Of a stretch of 64,000 bases of DNA, positions 54,301 through 61,097 are shown one piece after another. The DNA lies in NCBI GenBank assembly GCA_964036275.1, contig OZ038437.1:13028590-13092589 (forward strand), in the 5' to 3' direction. Source of the DNA: Litoditis marina (Eukaryota; Nematoda; Chromadorea; Rhabditida; Rhabditidae). The first letter of the stretch is position 1. Every line of letters starts with the position of its first letter. The translations under genes and the position numbers were made by a program. The notes beneath the pieces were generated by a model, which had not been told where the DNA came from, made no database searches, and saw only the letters and a program-made list of their open reading frames with translations.

Positions 54301-57149
54301 GTGAGAACATACAAGTGAAATCGCGGTTTACCGGTACACTTTACTAATATCTAAACACAACGAAAATAAACGAGGAAGGTTTCATTATTGTCCGAAAAAT
54401 AACCGCATTTATTTCGAAAGGATGTTTCAAAGAGAAGTTTATGCATTTGCTTGGTGATTTCAAATCAAGTTATGTAAAAAATAATAAAATCACGATCTAT
54501 TTAGTCGTATGCAACAATATTGAAATAAAGTACATTGGTTGTATATAAGCCTTTGAAAAATACATTGGTTGTATATAAGCCTTTAGGTATTGACAAAATT
54601 GAGCCATTTTTTTCGGCTTTTAAACAACTATGCTCGAATATTTAGTAAAATTAACTTCACCTGCCTACTAAACATAGTTAAGCCGGTGGGCGCTAATAGC
54701 CTATGTGAAATCACACTTAATCAGCACTCACACTGAGTGGATATTAGAAATCGCCACTATATCTCGCGGGGGGGGGGGGGGGGGCAAGTTATTTCTAACA
54801 GATCGATATAGTCCTTGACCTTAGAAAACGCTAGTATACTTTAGTTTTCGGTACGAGTTCACCCTAACTTTCATTGTAACTTCAAGTTCAAAGGTCACCA
54901 AACTTTGGATGCATGAGGGTTTAAAGAAGGACGATTATGTGGTCCAATCGCAACGCTTCAGTCCTTTAAACCGCAATACATTTTTCAATTGCAGTTTAAA
55001 GGACCGATGTAACGGGATTGGTCCACATAATCGTCCTTCTTTAAGACACAATTTTTATCCTGTTCAGAGTGATATAGTCCTTTACCGTAGAAATACGCCA
55101 GTTTCCTGTAGCCTTGATTTTTGCAGTGGTGAGCGCTGGGCATTGTATCAGAGCGGAAGTGAGTTCTGTTAGATATCGATCCACGAAAAATTATTCAACA
55201 GACACAATTTATATACTTAAAGAAGGACGATTATGTGGACCAATCCCGTTACATCGGTCCTTTAAACTGCAATTGAAAAATATATTGCTGTTTAAAGGAC
55301 CGAAGCGTTGCGATTGGACCACATAATCGTCCTACTTTAAGATACGTTTTATAGTCTGTTCCACGCACTTACAACCCTCTACAGTAATCTGCGCGAACTT
55401 CTAGATCAACGTTTCGTAGTCTGATATTTTCAGAATGATTTAAAACTGTGCTATTCTGTTTTCTACGTTCACTTCTACAAACTCTGAAAGTTCGAAAAGA
55501 AAATAATAATTTATTCATAAGAAAAAGCCTCCTGAATATTTTACAGATTATCATAGAAGGGCATTGATTGGTGAAACGGGACTATAGCAATGCCCCCTGT
55601 TTGCACTAGCATTTTTCAAACAAAACACAATGAGTGCGAAAATAACTAGATGTTTTTGATTTCAAGCAGAAAGGTCCAGCTTTTTATCTCTATATTCCCA
55701 TTTTTTCTCCTATTCAATGGTTATTCCGATCTTTTGTCACAACTTTAGTAAAGCTACAGTACTCCTGACGAATGTTGATTTCCAGCCGGACTAATCATCT
55801 CCACTACAGTATCCACGGAATTATAGTAATAACAATTTTGTTCCCCTGGTAAAACAATTAGTAGCTAACCTTAACAATACTAATTGCCGTCTAGTTCCAC
55901 GATGGATCTGCGTCTCTGCCCGACTCTGCCAGTCTGACTCTGTCCACAGGCATCCGATCGTAGCGTCTTCTAGAGAAAAAGTAATTAAAAAGGCGAATAA
56001 CAATAATATAATCGTCATGATTCTGAGACGATTATGGGTCTAGTGGAGAAAAACATAATTTGAAGCTTTTGAGACAAGTGAGGGATCGAAAAAAAAGACT
56101 ATATGATTGAAAACGTGAATGAAACGTACGGGATTAAGATTCATATATAGAAAAACTAACGTAATGTGCGTGGTCTACACACTACCATACGGTATTCTCT
56201 AAAGCTGCAAACTATGTTTCCCAACAAGAATACCTACGCAACTACAGTCAAAGAACAACTTGGTAGTTCAAGTTTCTTATTAAATTTGATCAATTTTGCC
56301 CGGTAAAAGTACTCGTTTTAATTGAACATGCCCATCCCATCAATTCACTACTATTTTAGTTGTACGTCTACAGTTTTTGAAGTAAACCATAACATGACCG
56401 GTCAATAAACCAGAATACGGCTTATAAAACTTGCCCAACAATTACTAGTTTTTTTTCTTCCTAAAAAGTACCCATTAATGTACTACTATTTTCAGTTGTA
56501 CGTCTACTGGCACTGGTACTGGCACGTGACGTCATTGTGGAACACGGTGGTCCGCGTGCGGTTCGGCGAAGTAGTCCGCAACGCGAACAATCGGTCGCGG
56601 CGCGACAAACCGATGTTGCCGCGCGAGCCGATGCCTGGAGATACCGTACCCAACGGAGACGTGTCTTTAACGTTATGCAATGGATCAGGACCCCCCAGGC
56701 TGAATAACTCGTCGATTCCTATTATGACGTCATCTAATGGAGGACCTCCCACGGTGTGCAACGGTCATCTGAAGCTTGGAACCACCACGGCGCCTTCAAA
56801 ACCAACCGGAACCAGCGCTATCTCCCTAACTGAACTCAAAGTTACTTCGCTGGAGACCAAAAAACACCTTAGTGACCGTCGGGTTTCGTTCCATCTAACG
56901 GGAGACACTACAGATTCTGAAGAAACTACCGTAACCCCAGAGTCGTTGGGTTACGACACGCCGGACACGCCTACAGTACCGCAGGTCATCTTGGCGACCA
57001 AATTGTTTCCGGAATCGGCGGAAAATCGATATTTGCGGGCACAGGAGGAGACGCGGACTAGGAGACGACTACCACCCACGCCGGACGAACCCATGTACGG
57101 GCAGATTAAGCCGCGACCGGTCGCGCACTTTCCGCAGTCACGTATCTAA
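13156..57149 (+). CDS. Four-pass membrane protein with long polar tail, 5 exons, 37 kb third intron
   Basis: Exons 13156-13308, 14322-14420, 14611-14751, 52082-52222 and 56496-57149 all join in phase 0 with GT...AG ends (GTGAGT, GTTAGC, GTGAGT, GTACGT; acceptors TGACAG, TTTCAG, CTTACAG, TTTTCAG), giving about 395 aa. Predicted membrane segments: residues about 23-40 (LCLWLGCIQIIVCGWGVA), 97-116 (RLVWCSSHLVALLVSLPFAF), 123-147 (across the exon 3/4 junction) and 165-184 (across the exon 4/5 junction, into the aromatic LYVYWHWYWHV). The remaining 207 residues are polar, Pro/Thr/Ser-rich and probably disordered, with PPTPDEP and a YGQI tyrosine motif (379-382) that could serve endocytic or lysosomal sorting. 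The fold resembles nematode tetraspan proteins of the LAPTM-like or uncharacterised type, but I do not recognise the ortholog. The membrane segments split by the giant intron support the join. Exon 1 is the least certain exon. Confidence 0.8.
13331..13458 (+). mobile_element. MITE copy, CACGTG family (reference copy)
   Basis: 128 bp with imperfect terminal inverted repeats: the left arm starts TATACTGTTAGTCAATTG and the right arm, read inverted, starts TATACTAGAAGTCAATTG. Ends are TA, fitting a TA target site of Tc1/mariner type. A TCACGTGA E-box palindrome lies inside the left arm. There is no coding capacity. It lies in intron 1 of the membrane-protein gene. Confidence 0.9.
13640..13830 (+). 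repeat. Dispersed repeat, pair with 21340-21520
   Basis: Shares AAAAATCGTCTTGAATC...GTCGAAACGATTTTT inverted arms and the flank TATAACTATAACATTCGAAACGT...ATATATTTTGTTCAAAT with 21340-21520, where the hairpin part is inverted. A likely non-autonomous element with foldback arms. A relic of the 25737-25905 foldback arm lies just before it (13525-13620). Confidence 0.6.
14000..14133 (+). mobile_element. MITE copy, CACGTG family
   Basis: Same element as 13331-13458 in the same orientation. Both arms carry TCACGTGA, and the core reads AACACAGCAGAACTCAG. Confidence 0.9.
14322..14420 (+). CDS. Membrane-protein exon 2
   Basis: 33 codons (ILRCDFENGTLPLEAADAVI...VWGIK) between TTGACAG and GTTAGC. The base composition is GC-rich against AT-rich flanks. 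It lies in the loop between TM1 and TM2. Confidence 0.8.
14611..14751 (+). CDS. Membrane-protein exon 3 (TM2, start of TM3)
   Basis: 47 codons starting GCVAEYLDGG and ending YFLWPLLVL, cut inside the third membrane segment. The donor GTGAGT at 14752 opens the 37.3 kb intron. A G-rich tract at about 14560-14585 lies just upstream. Confidence 0.85.
14943..15010 (+). repeat. CT tract in giant intron
   Basis: Imperfect (CT)n about 190 nt after the exon 3 donor. The region 15010-15970 that follows is AT-rich, with ACGT-rich stretches (15575-15625) and nothing that reads as a gene. Confidence 0.8.
15972..16106 (-). mobile_element. MITE copy, CACGTG family
   Basis: Inverted relative to 13331-13458. 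It begins CCTAGAAGTAAATTGAATAG and ends GTGCAATTGACTAACAGTA. Confidence 0.88.
16299..16559 (-). repeat. GA tract framed by direct repeats
   Basis: About 190 nt of GA-rich sequence (16330-16522) lies between two related 29 bp blocks, AACTCCCTAGGGGTGGTGAG (16299) and AACTCCCTGGGGAATCTCAG (16531), both ending TTTGGCGCC or TTTAGCGCC. The arrangement suggests a tandem-duplicated unit whose inner end expanded as a microsatellite. Confidence 0.75.
16645..17083 (+). repeat. Composite GA microsatellite/minisatellite
   Basis: Three higher-order units, starting about 16799, 16897 and 16990. Each consists of GTGGAGGAAGGAAAATAGAG, a short imperfect GA/GAAA block and a pure (GA)n run. All open frames here are Arg/Glu or Ser/Leu artefacts. 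Confidence 0.92.
17535..17670 (+). mobile_element. MITE copy, CACGTG family
   Basis: Begins TATACAGTTAGTCAATCGCA and ends ATCTTGTATA. The core is diverged (CATCCGAGCTCACAAACGTG). Confidence 0.87.
18074..18310 (+). mobile_element. MITE copy, 240 bp GGTCATTCCCACTGAG family
   Basis: Terminal inverted repeats: GTCGGGGTCATTCCCACTGAG at the left and CTCAGTGGGAATGAAAAGGAC at the right, with TA at the boundary. The interior contains CTTGGCAGCGAGCCAATGG and, near the right end, CTTGGCACGATGCCAATGG. Related copies at 22670-22908 and 63276-63514. Confidence 0.85.
18448..18682 (+). mobile_element. hAT-like MITE with internal minisatellite
   Basis: A 235 bp element with perfect 12 bp terminal inverted repeats, TAGGGTTGTTAA / TTAACAACCCTA, flanked by an exact 8 bp direct repeat CTCGTTAC (18440-18447 and 18683-18690). 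An 8 bp target duplication with TAGGG ends is the hAT signature. The interior is a minisatellite of ACTCGAAAACTCGAAATTTTC units; frames across it (18383-18674) are not genes. Confidence 0.9.
19475..19541 (-). pseudogene. tRNA-like relic with intact A and B boxes
   Basis: On the minus strand, TAGCGCAGTCGTTAGCG (A box; the D-stem pairs) is followed about 42 nt later by GGTTCGATTCC (perfect B box). The anticodon stem, T stem and acceptor stem do not pair, so it is not a functional tRNA. It could be a degraded tRNA gene or the head of a tRNA-derived element; ACACAGCGGAAAGT...TACAGTAT sequence beside it (about 19586-19610) recurs elsewhere in the window. Confidence 0.5.
20318..20552 (+). mobile_element. 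MITE copy, 235 bp GTTCGTTTCACC family
   Basis: Copy of the family also at 55350-55586 (inverted) and 63642-63874. It contains AATATTCAGGAGGCTTTTTC near one end and CTCTACAGTA near the other. Its ends carry TTCGTTTCACCAATC and GTGCGTGGAACAGACTA. Confidence 0.82.
20552..20692. mobile_element. Foldback MITE, 36 bp arms
   Basis: The left arm TGACATGTATCGAGACCAAA and right arm TTTGGTCTCGATTCATGTCA are near-perfect inverted repeats extending through TGTAGTTTGGTC to TCATCATTTTT. The loop is about 65 nt. The GTAGTTTGGTC arm motif is related to the dispersed GTAGTTTGATC motif of the window. Confidence 0.85.
20888..21078 (+). repeat. Direct repeat, 50 bp, two copies
   Basis: TTTTTACCACACAAACAACTGTTCCTACGAAAAAGTGCAAAT-type sequence occurs at about 20889-20934 and again at 21028-21070, separated by about 95 bp of AT-rich sequence. 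Function unknown. Confidence 0.75.
21340..21520 (+). repeat. Dispersed repeat, pair with 13640-13830
   Basis: Contains AAAAATCGTTTCGACCCTGA...CAAGACGATTTTTGGG inverted arms, then TATAACTATAACATCGAAAACG and ATATATTTTGTTCAAATAAA, matching the earlier copy. Confidence 0.6.
21634..21764. mobile_element. Palindromic MITE, solo copy 1 (parent of the 120 bp satellite)
   Basis: An almost full-length hairpin: TTTAAAGAAGGACGATTATG...GTCCTTTAAACTGCAATACA / inverted complement, ending CACATAATCGTCCTGCTTTAA. The central loop is ATACATTTTTCAATT-like. Its right arm (CGTTGACACGGGATTGG) equals the right end of the last unit of the 30700-32260 array. Confidence 0.9.
22221..22661. mobile_element. Foldback-ended element, 441 bp
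   Basis: Ends CTCTGAAGCCTGAACGCTAG (22221) and CACTAGCGTTCATGCTTCAG (inverted, ending at about 22661) form arms of about 29 bp. The interior also has a short inverted pair around 22245-22290 (CTAGTAGAT...ATCTACTAG). No coding frame. Confidence 0.75.
22670..22908 (+). mobile_element. MITE copy, 240 bp GGTCATTCCCACTGAG family
   Basis: Left end ATAGTTCCGGTCATTCCCAT; interior CTTGGCAGCGTGTCAATTAA and, to the right, CTTGGCACGCTGTCAAT. Right end diverged (CTGGTCAGAATGGTTCTCACC). It abuts the next element. Confidence 0.82.
22905..23350. mobile_element. TIR element, about 445 bp
   Basis: The left arm CTATAGTTCGTTTCAACCAT and right arm ATGGGTGAAACGAACTATA (inverted) extend through CGATAGCAG / CTGTTATCG. 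It contains GGCCAGCATGGCTG and related GGCCATCTGAACATGGTGGCC palindromic segments. No coding frame. Confidence 0.8.
23349..23584. mobile_element. TIR element, ACCATTCCTACTGAGAC family
   Basis: The left end TTCACACCATTCCTACTGAG and right end CTCAGTAGGAATGAAAAAGAC are inverted repeats with TA boundaries. A related fragment lies at about 23948-24055 (CTCACCATTGCTACTGAGAC). Confidence 0.8.
24061..24404. mobile_element. TIR element, GTTCGTTTCACC family variant
   Basis: Starts TATAGTTCGTTTCACCAGTC and ends CTCAGTAGGGTTGGAATAAAC before TATAG. The left 100 bp resemble the 235 bp family (TTCTACAGTAAT...AATATTCA). Confidence 0.65.
24895..25312 (+). repeat. Degenerate tandem repeat, three units of about 120-130 bp
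   Basis: Recurring blocks GTTGTCGTTTT(T/G)TGACGTT, then ACACAGCAGAAAGG or ACACAGTAAAAAC, then TACAGTATGC or CAGTATACT, then CGCAATATTTAAAAGAGTT. The same ACACAGC...TACAGTATG pair occurs singly near 19590, 23873 and 27571. Confidence 0.65.
25737..25905. mobile_element. Foldback element with about 48 bp near-perfect arms
   Basis: The left arm AGTACGTATGCTAGAAGATC and right arm GATCTTCTAGCATACGTACT extend inward through GACACCTTCATCCCATCCTG to GCGTCTC. Loop about 75 nt. Related single arms occur at 13525-13620 and 17945-18020. Confidence 0.88.
27059..27105 (-). mobile_element. Half copy of the CACGTG MITE, joined to GA tract
   Basis: Only the first 45 bp (TATACTAGAAGCAAACTGAA...TTAGCATTCTAA) remain. 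At the position where other copies read TAATGAGGAATCG the sequence becomes (GA)n. The other half is not found after the tract. Confidence 0.8.
27103..27497 (+). repeat. GA microsatellite, about 395 bp
   Basis: GAGAGA with regularly spaced AAAGGGAG interruptions, suggesting a nested minisatellite of about 20 to 30 bp units. The minus-strand open frame is Ser/Leu repeat, not a gene. Confidence 0.93.
28143..28322. mobile_element. Foldback element with GTTAACC-rich arms
   Basis: The left end CGTTAACCCTGCCAGTTAAC and right end GTTAACTGGCGCGTTTAACG are inverted repeats of about 27 bp. The interior has further GTTAACC and GGTTAC motifs. No clear target duplication was identified. Confidence 0.65.
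29300..30690 (+). other. AT-rich intronic sequence, nothing recognised
   Basis: Little recognisable repeat content and no frame with exon-like composition. A GA-rich stretch precedes it (29055-29165). Short frames at 29418-29810 and 30547-30774 lack splice context and composition expected of coding sequence. Confidence 0.5.
30698..32262. repeat. Satellite A: about 13 tandem copies of a 120 bp palindromic MITE
   Basis: Exact 120 bp period. CAATCGCAACG at 30720 recurs every 120 bp to 32160 (13 times), and the right half GATGCGCCGAGATTGG occurs 12 times. Units are almost identical. The first unit differs (GACAATATG, CGCTTCAG). The last has a different right half (CGTTGACACGGGATTGGTCC ... ATCGTCC) that matches the solo MITE at 21634-21764. 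Each unit folds into a hairpin of about 50 bp. Confidence 0.96.
32586..35421 (+). repeat. Satellite B: about 22 full copies of a 124 bp unit
   Basis: GTTGACAGTC occurs at 32635, 32759, 32883, 33007 and 33131, a strict 124 bp period. Two unit types alternate (CTATACTTCTAAGCAAG and AATATACTTCTATGAAAG), so part of the array is a 248 bp dimer. One unit near 34444-34515 is internally deleted to about 70 bp (CACCCCGCAATGGAAGC). No coding frame. Confidence 0.95.
35422..35692. other. Spacer between satellites B and C
   Basis: About 270 bp of non-satellite sequence with GATCGATATTTGGCGCGGCGG near 35569. The minus-strand frame 35365-35613 runs into satellite B and is not a gene. Confidence 0.6.
35693..46890 (+). 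repeat. Satellite C: about 90 copies of a 124 bp unit with higher-order structure
   Basis: The GTTGGAGCAGTCAGACCAAG motif (or its TCGGAG variant) occurs at 35821, 35945, 36069 and 36193, an exact 124 bp period. Subtypes differ in blocks such as GAGCATCCTAGGGTCATTAT, GAGTACCCTAACGTCAATAT and AGTCTAAGGTCATTATTGAG. A marker unit with an 8 bp insertion (TAGAATACTACTGCAC) occurs at 36601, 38097 and 42073; spacings 1,496 and 3,976 bp equal 12 and 32 units plus 8. The first unit is diverged, and the array decays after 46400. Long open frames are absent. Confidence 0.96.
46891..49700. other. Post-satellite intronic sequence
   Basis: Mixed AT-rich sequence. 47921-48003 is an exon-like GC-rich block on the minus strand, described as a finding. 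48400-48960 is a tract of AATTTTC/GAAAATTTCG-type sequence with overlapping open frames on both strands and no consistent coding signal; it is probably an old repeat. A poly-T run lies at about 49519-49538. Confidence 0.5.
49660..49666 (+). promoter_or_regulatory. Possible TATA box of the nested secreted-protein gene
   Basis: TATAAAG about 47 nt before the ATG at 49713. A TATA-like string is common in AT-rich DNA, so this is weak support only. Confidence 0.25.
49713..51453 (+). CDS. Candidate nested gene: small secreted six-cysteine protein (2 exons)
   Basis: Exon 1, 49713-49794, encodes a textbook signal peptide: MKLLSLHISPVFTLLTVILG and then SSLRAVA, ending in phase 1 at a GTGAAT donor. 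Exon 2, 51266-51453, begins in the matching phase after TTTTTTTCAAAG and runs to TGA. The joined protein is 89 aa, with predicted cleavage after AVA (27). The mature part has exactly six cysteines (29, 38, 41, 44, 47, 61), including a regular C-x2-C-x2-C-x2-C run (CPFCGKCSTC), then a Lys/Glu-rich helical-looking C-terminus. It lies inside the giant intron on the same strand. The weak point is the acceptor, which is CAAAG rather than TTTCAG. No family is recognised. Alternatively the two pieces are unrelated, or exon 1 is an alternative first exon. Confidence 0.4.
50453..50570 (+). repeat. CT tract inside candidate nested-gene intron
   Basis: Imperfect CT and CTCCTACTTCCC repeats. The 50380-50682 frame over it is not coding in character. 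Confidence 0.8.
52082..52222 (+). CDS. Membrane-protein exon 4 (rest of TM3, TM4)
   Basis: 47 codons starting QSVYGVGLLILLLAALPRIL and ending GTTLNFFL. It has the same length (141 nt) and phase 0 at both ends, like exon 3. Skipping it would keep the frame but remove half of two membrane segments. Confidence 0.85.
53270..53345. repeat. GC-rich hairpin
   Basis: GGTCGGGTTGGCAGCG pairs with CGCTGACAACCCGAACC across a loop that repeats CCGGCTCG. It stands out sharply in GC content from its AT-rich surroundings. Neither strand gives an exon with good splice sites. Confidence 0.55.
54769..54784 (+). repeat. G15 homopolymer
   Basis: A run of about 15 G. Other long G or C runs in the window lie at about 2250, 11601, 14562-14585, 19792, 24411 and 25506. 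Such runs are prone to quadruplex formation and deletion. Confidence 0.85.
54920..55045. mobile_element. Palindromic MITE, solo copy 2
   Basis: TTTAAAGAAGGACGATTATG ... CATAATCGTCCTTCTTTAAG, a near-perfect hairpin of the satellite A parent element. Confidence 0.9.
55217..55343. mobile_element. Palindromic MITE, solo copy 3
   Basis: Same family as copy 2, opposite internal orientation (the CCCGTTACATCGG half comes first). Only about 170 bp separates the two, so they could form a large inverted pair. Confidence 0.9.
55350..55586 (-). mobile_element. MITE copy, 235 bp GTTCGTTTCACC family, inverted
   Basis: Begins TATAGTCTGTTCCACGCACT and ends GATTGGTGAAACGGGACTATA. It is the reverse complement of 20318-20552 over most of its length and lies immediately after solo palindromic copy 3. 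Confidence 0.88.
56496..57149 (+). CDS. Membrane-protein exon 5 (end of TM4, cytoplasmic-type tail)
   Basis: 217 codons plus TAA. The start, LYVYWHWYWHVTSLWNTVV, completes TM4. The tail contains NGD/NGS-rich, Thr-rich and Pro-rich stretches and ends HFPQSRI. Coding is strongly supported by length, GC content and the conserved-looking amphipathic start. A possible poly(A) signal AATAAA lies at 58030-58035. Confidence 0.9.
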   Translation: MYVYWHWYWHVTSLWNTVVRVRFGEVVRNANNRSRRDKPMLPREPMPGDTVPNGDVSLTLCNGSGPPRLNNSSIPIMTSSNGGPPTVCNGHLKLGTTTAPSKPTGTSAISLTELKVTSLETKKHLSDRRVSFHLTGDTTDSEETTVTPESLGYDTPDTPTVPQVILATKLFPESAENRYLRAQEETRTRRRLPPTPDEPMYGQIKPRPVAHFPQSRI

Positions 57150-57225
57150 CTAGTTACAGTACCCCGAAATCATTATTATTCTACCCGGTGTTAATGCCTA
57201 TACGGATGTTCCCCGATGTAATTGT

Positions 57226-57296
57226 AGTTTGATCCGGTTGCTTTCCGGTAATATTCGTTAATCACGTGTCGAGATCAAACCATCAAACTACAACGA
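57226..57296. repeat. Small foldback with GTAGTTTGATC arms
   Basis: TTGTAGTTTGATCCGG ... GAGATCAAAC and CAAACTACAACG enclose about 45 bp that include CACGTG. It lies in the presumed 3' UTR of the membrane-protein gene. Further copies of the arm motif occur throughout the window. Confidence 0.6.
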
Positions 57297-57697
57297 GCTT
57301 ACGTTAATTATATTTCACCCGGCGCTTCCAAGATATCAATGCGCTAGAAGACTTGACTACAAAAAGAAGGTCATACGTGAAATAGGTCCGAATTAGGGCG
57401 AAAAAAGTGAGCATGAGCAACCCCAAAAGTGAGCACGAGCAGCCCCGAATACACAAAAAATAGTCATTTTGCCTGGAATCTTTAACATTTACCCCCGAAA
57501 AGTGATCATGGCACAATTGGAATCGGGCAAAAATGAACATCAGCCAATATCAGAATAAGGGGGTATTTTACGTATGAAGAAGGTTACCGTATTTTCATTG
57601 GTATTCATGAACTAAGGTGATATGTCGCGATCAAACTACAACGAAGATTAGGTCACTCAACTCATTACAGTCACAATAACCTTAAAACGTTAATTTG

Positions 57698-57827
57698 AGT
57701 TAAAGCAAGGCGATAATGTGGGCCAATCCCGTGTCATCGGTCCTTTAAACTGCAATTGACAAACGTATTGCAGTTTAAAGGACCGAAACGGTGGGGTTGG
57801 ACCACATGATCGTCCTTCTTAACTCAT
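57698..57827. mobile_element. Palindromic MITE, solo copy 4
   Basis: Diverged member (GAGTTAAAGCAAGGCGATAA ... GATCGTCCTTCTTAACTC) with outer GAGTTAA / TTAACTC inverted ends. It lies downstream of the membrane-protein stop codon. Confidence 0.87.
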
Positions 57828-58029
57828 TTGATCATCGAGGACATTTATGCGCTTGAAGATATGACTAAACATGGGTTTCACTCCCCAAACTACCACCCCA
57901 ACCCCAAACAAACTACACTCCCCAAACAAACTACAAGTTTTTATAATTGTTTTATTACCATTTCCAACCCCTGGGTCTAACGCATGGGTAACACTATTGA
58001 TTCGGATATTGCTTTACTGTTTCGTGCTC

Positions 58030-58035
58030 AATAAA
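58030..58035 (+). terminator. Candidate poly(A) signal of membrane-protein gene
   Basis: AATAAA about 880 nt after the stop codon at 57149, with T-rich sequence after it. No earlier canonical hexamer was noticed. A long 3' UTR containing a MITE would follow from it. Confidence 0.3.
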
Positions 58036-58530
58036 CTATTTCTACGAACTTTTCGAACTTGACACATCAGAAGTCATAGTTACCGTACTAACAGCCGCCA
58101 AAGCGCGCAACTCCGATGATTCTTTAATTATGATCCATTACTACATTAGTACTACCAATATTACTGTAAAATTACCCTAAAACATCGGCCGAAGGGTAAG
58201 CGTATTTCACCTATTCTTTCCAGTGAATTAAACTTTAAAAAGATCATTTTTGTAGTTTTGGTTTCTTTTTAATGATGTAGTTTTGTAAATGTCTAACCTT
58301 ATCCGGAGAGCAGTCCTAATCGCCACTCAGGAAGATGAAGGAGGGATTCTGGTACGGAGAGGGTGCAGACGATCATACGGACCTGAAAAGGAAGAGGATT
58401 AGAGAAACATAGACAAAATGCATAAGAAATGGGAGAGTATAGCGAAAATGGTGAGAGAGAGAGAGACGGAGAGATACAAAGAGGGAGAGGGAGCAATAGA
58501 GAAAAGAGAGATCAAAAAGCGAGCGCGTGC

Positions 58531-58567
<37 letters not shown>

Positions 58568-58678
58568 GACAGAATATGGTAAAAAGAGAAAATCCAGATG
58601 AAATTCGAAAGATTTGACCTGAAACGAAGAGGGAGAGAGGAGGAAAAGAGAGAGGTAAAGAAAGGTATATAAAGACAC

Positions 58679-58777
<99 letters not shown>

Positions 58778-60320
58778 AAACCAGATATTTGAGTCATTTC
58801 TGAGCACAAGATCAAACATATAGAGGTTTAGAAGAACAAGTCTCCAAGTATAAGTAAGCTAATTGAGATTGAAAATCAGACACAAACTGCAACGGTTTCC
58901 CAGCCATGCACAAAAGTGAATGATTCATGTGAAAACTAGAGATTCTGTGGCGAAAGTTGCGAAATTTAGCGAAAAAAGTTGGAAAAGTAGCGAATGTATT
59001 CAACAAATACGTCTTTTTGTGTTATAGAAGAGCATAAAGACAGAAAACATGGAAATTTCTCAATCTTAAAAGGTTTTCATTTAGGATGTAACCACACGTT
59101 TTACCTGTACGTGAATACGTCAACTGGAAGGTTTGTTAATAAGAACCTCAATTAAAACAAATAGTTTTAAACTATCGCCAACTACTACAAACTTCATACG
59201 GTTGGAAGCTAATAAGAGCCGGAGTAAGTAGAATAATGTGAAAGGCAAAAATAACTTTAGAATAACTACCGATAAACTACTACCAAACTTTATATGGTTG
59301 AAAGTTAGGAGCAAGTATCTAGAATGTGAAAAGTTAATACAACTTTACAACTTTAGAATAATAAATAAATTACCGGAGGTTTAGAAGATCAAGCCGCCAC
59401 AGGGAAGCGTTGCGAGACGAATGGCAAACTTAAGGAGGCGGAACTAAACTGTTATTATGCTTTATCTTCGAATATATGTCGAAACATAACCCGAGTTTTG
59501 TCTAACTCGGTTGGAGTGCGAGACAGTGTGCATACGAGGAGGGCGCCAGAGTTTGTATCGCGCCGAGACAGTGTGCAGACGAGGAGGGTGCCAGACGCGG
59601 GAGGGTTCTCCAGACGCGCGAACGTCAGAGAGTTCAAACGATAGCCGATAACAATGTACCTGTACGGATCAGAGTACGGTCTAGTAGTAGGTTATGAGGT
59701 TTAGATTACTGTAATAAAGTGTATGGTTTTAAACACATAAAACGTGTAGCTATCATAAATTGATGTGAAATTGACGTCAAACCTGTTAAAATGTGATAGT
59801 TACGCGGAACGTATTTACCGTTAAGGTTACGGCATTCATATTAATAACAAGAAGGTATTTACGTGAAGCGTCAAGTAGGTGTAGTGAGAATACGGTTCGA
59901 AGATACTTATTAGGTAAACATTAAGAAGAAATATAGGGATATCGGATTCGTCTATCTACATAAAGTTGTTATCAGAAAGTTTATTATTCAAACGTCTCAC
60001 TGCATGCTGTAGGCGTACACTTGGGAAGAAAAAGACTATATACTGCTAGTTTTAGCTATATGGTCATGTACAACAAGTGATCATGTTAGAGTCAACCATA
60101 AATAGTAATCATGAACTGCACATATAGGTGGTGAAGCGAAAGGCGAAGAAGTTATCGGAATCACGTTTCACGTGATCTAATGTTTGACAGTTGACGTAGG
60201 AATTTACTACCAGTAAACAAGTTTACATCAGAACAAACAAATAGGGAATAAGTCAAGGGGAAATGCTATGAAACACTAGGAACATGTACGTGAACCACGT
60301 CTCACGTTAACTTGCGATAG
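58036..60320. repeat. Intergenic region with GA tracts
   Basis: GA-rich sequence runs from about 58450 to 58660, with an almost pure (GA)n at 58681-58773. A short duplicated GC-rich block, GAGACAGTGTGC...GAGGAGGG, lies at 59520-59600. Open frames on the minus strand across the GA region are Ser/Leu repeats. No gene is seen. Confidence 0.75.
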
Positions 60321-60321
60321 T

Positions 60322-60449
60322 TATACTAGAAGTAAATTGCATAGTCACGTAAAATTAGCATTCTAATGAGGAATCGGGCACTTTTTCGGTGCACGAGTTC
60401 TGCTGTGTTCAACATGTTTCAGGTAACCGAGCAATTGACTACCATTATA
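60322..60449 (-). mobile_element. MITE copy, CACGTG family
   Basis: Begins TATACTAGAAGTAAATTGCA and ends GCAATTGACTACCATTATA. The right arm has lost the E-box (TTTCAGGTAACC). Confidence 0.88.
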
Positions 60450-60722
60450 ACTTTGCAGTTTACTAGCAGTGCATAAACTGGTGTACAACGTAGATTGAAT
60501 GAACCAGTGAGTAACTAGTGTAAAACTAGTAAGCTATTGTGTAAAACGTGAACACACGCACTACTTCATTGAAAAACTGTACCAGAAACTGAATTTTGTT
60601 CCACGTTAACCAAGTATATAAATAAATGTGAAGCTTAGAGAAGTGATACAAACTAGAAAAACGAAGAGAGAAAGAGTATGGAAAGTGGTGCGTTTCGCCT
60701 CTACCCCATACCAAGTGACATG

Positions 60723-60850
60723 TATACTGTTAGTCAATTGCAGAGTCACGTGAAACAACACAGCAGAACTCAGAAACGTGCAATAACACAGTGCATGATG
60801 CCTTTTTAGATTGCTAACTTCACGTGACTATTCAATTGATTTCTAGTATA
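60723..60850 (+). mobile_element. MITE copy, CACGTG family
   Basis: Begins TATACTGTTAGTCAATTGCA and ends GATTTCTAGTATA. Both arms keep TCACGTGA. Confidence 0.9.
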
Positions 60851-61097
60851 TATGAATCCCGATTAATCGTACTGAGCAAAGTTGGTGGACATTTCGTATT
60901 CCGGTCCAGGTAAATTATCATTAAGGGCGATGTTTTCAACATCAAACAATCATTCGAAAGTTCAACTGCTAACTAACTACACGTGACCGTTCATTAATCA
61001 GTGTAAAATTTCTAACGTGAATAAATCAGAAAAAAACTAGTGTAACGAATAAGTACGGTAAAGCTTACTAGCTTTCATATGAATGCTGTATACCAAT

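Larger units (their letters stand above)
52223..56495 (+). other. Membrane-protein intron 4
   Basis: 4,273 bp. It contains a GC-rich hairpin (53270-53345), a direct repeat ACATTGGTTGTATATAAGCC (54532 and 54561), a G15 run (about 54769-54784), two palindromic MITEs (54920-55045 and 55217-55343) and one 235 bp MITE (55350-55586). Short frames at 52959-53198 and 54909-55326 are repeat or chance frames. Confidence 0.7.

Noticed and set aside
55114..55326. 70-codon frame after a TTTTTGCAG acceptor-like site
   Set aside because: It reads into the palindromic MITE at 55217-55343 and has no donor or conserved composition.
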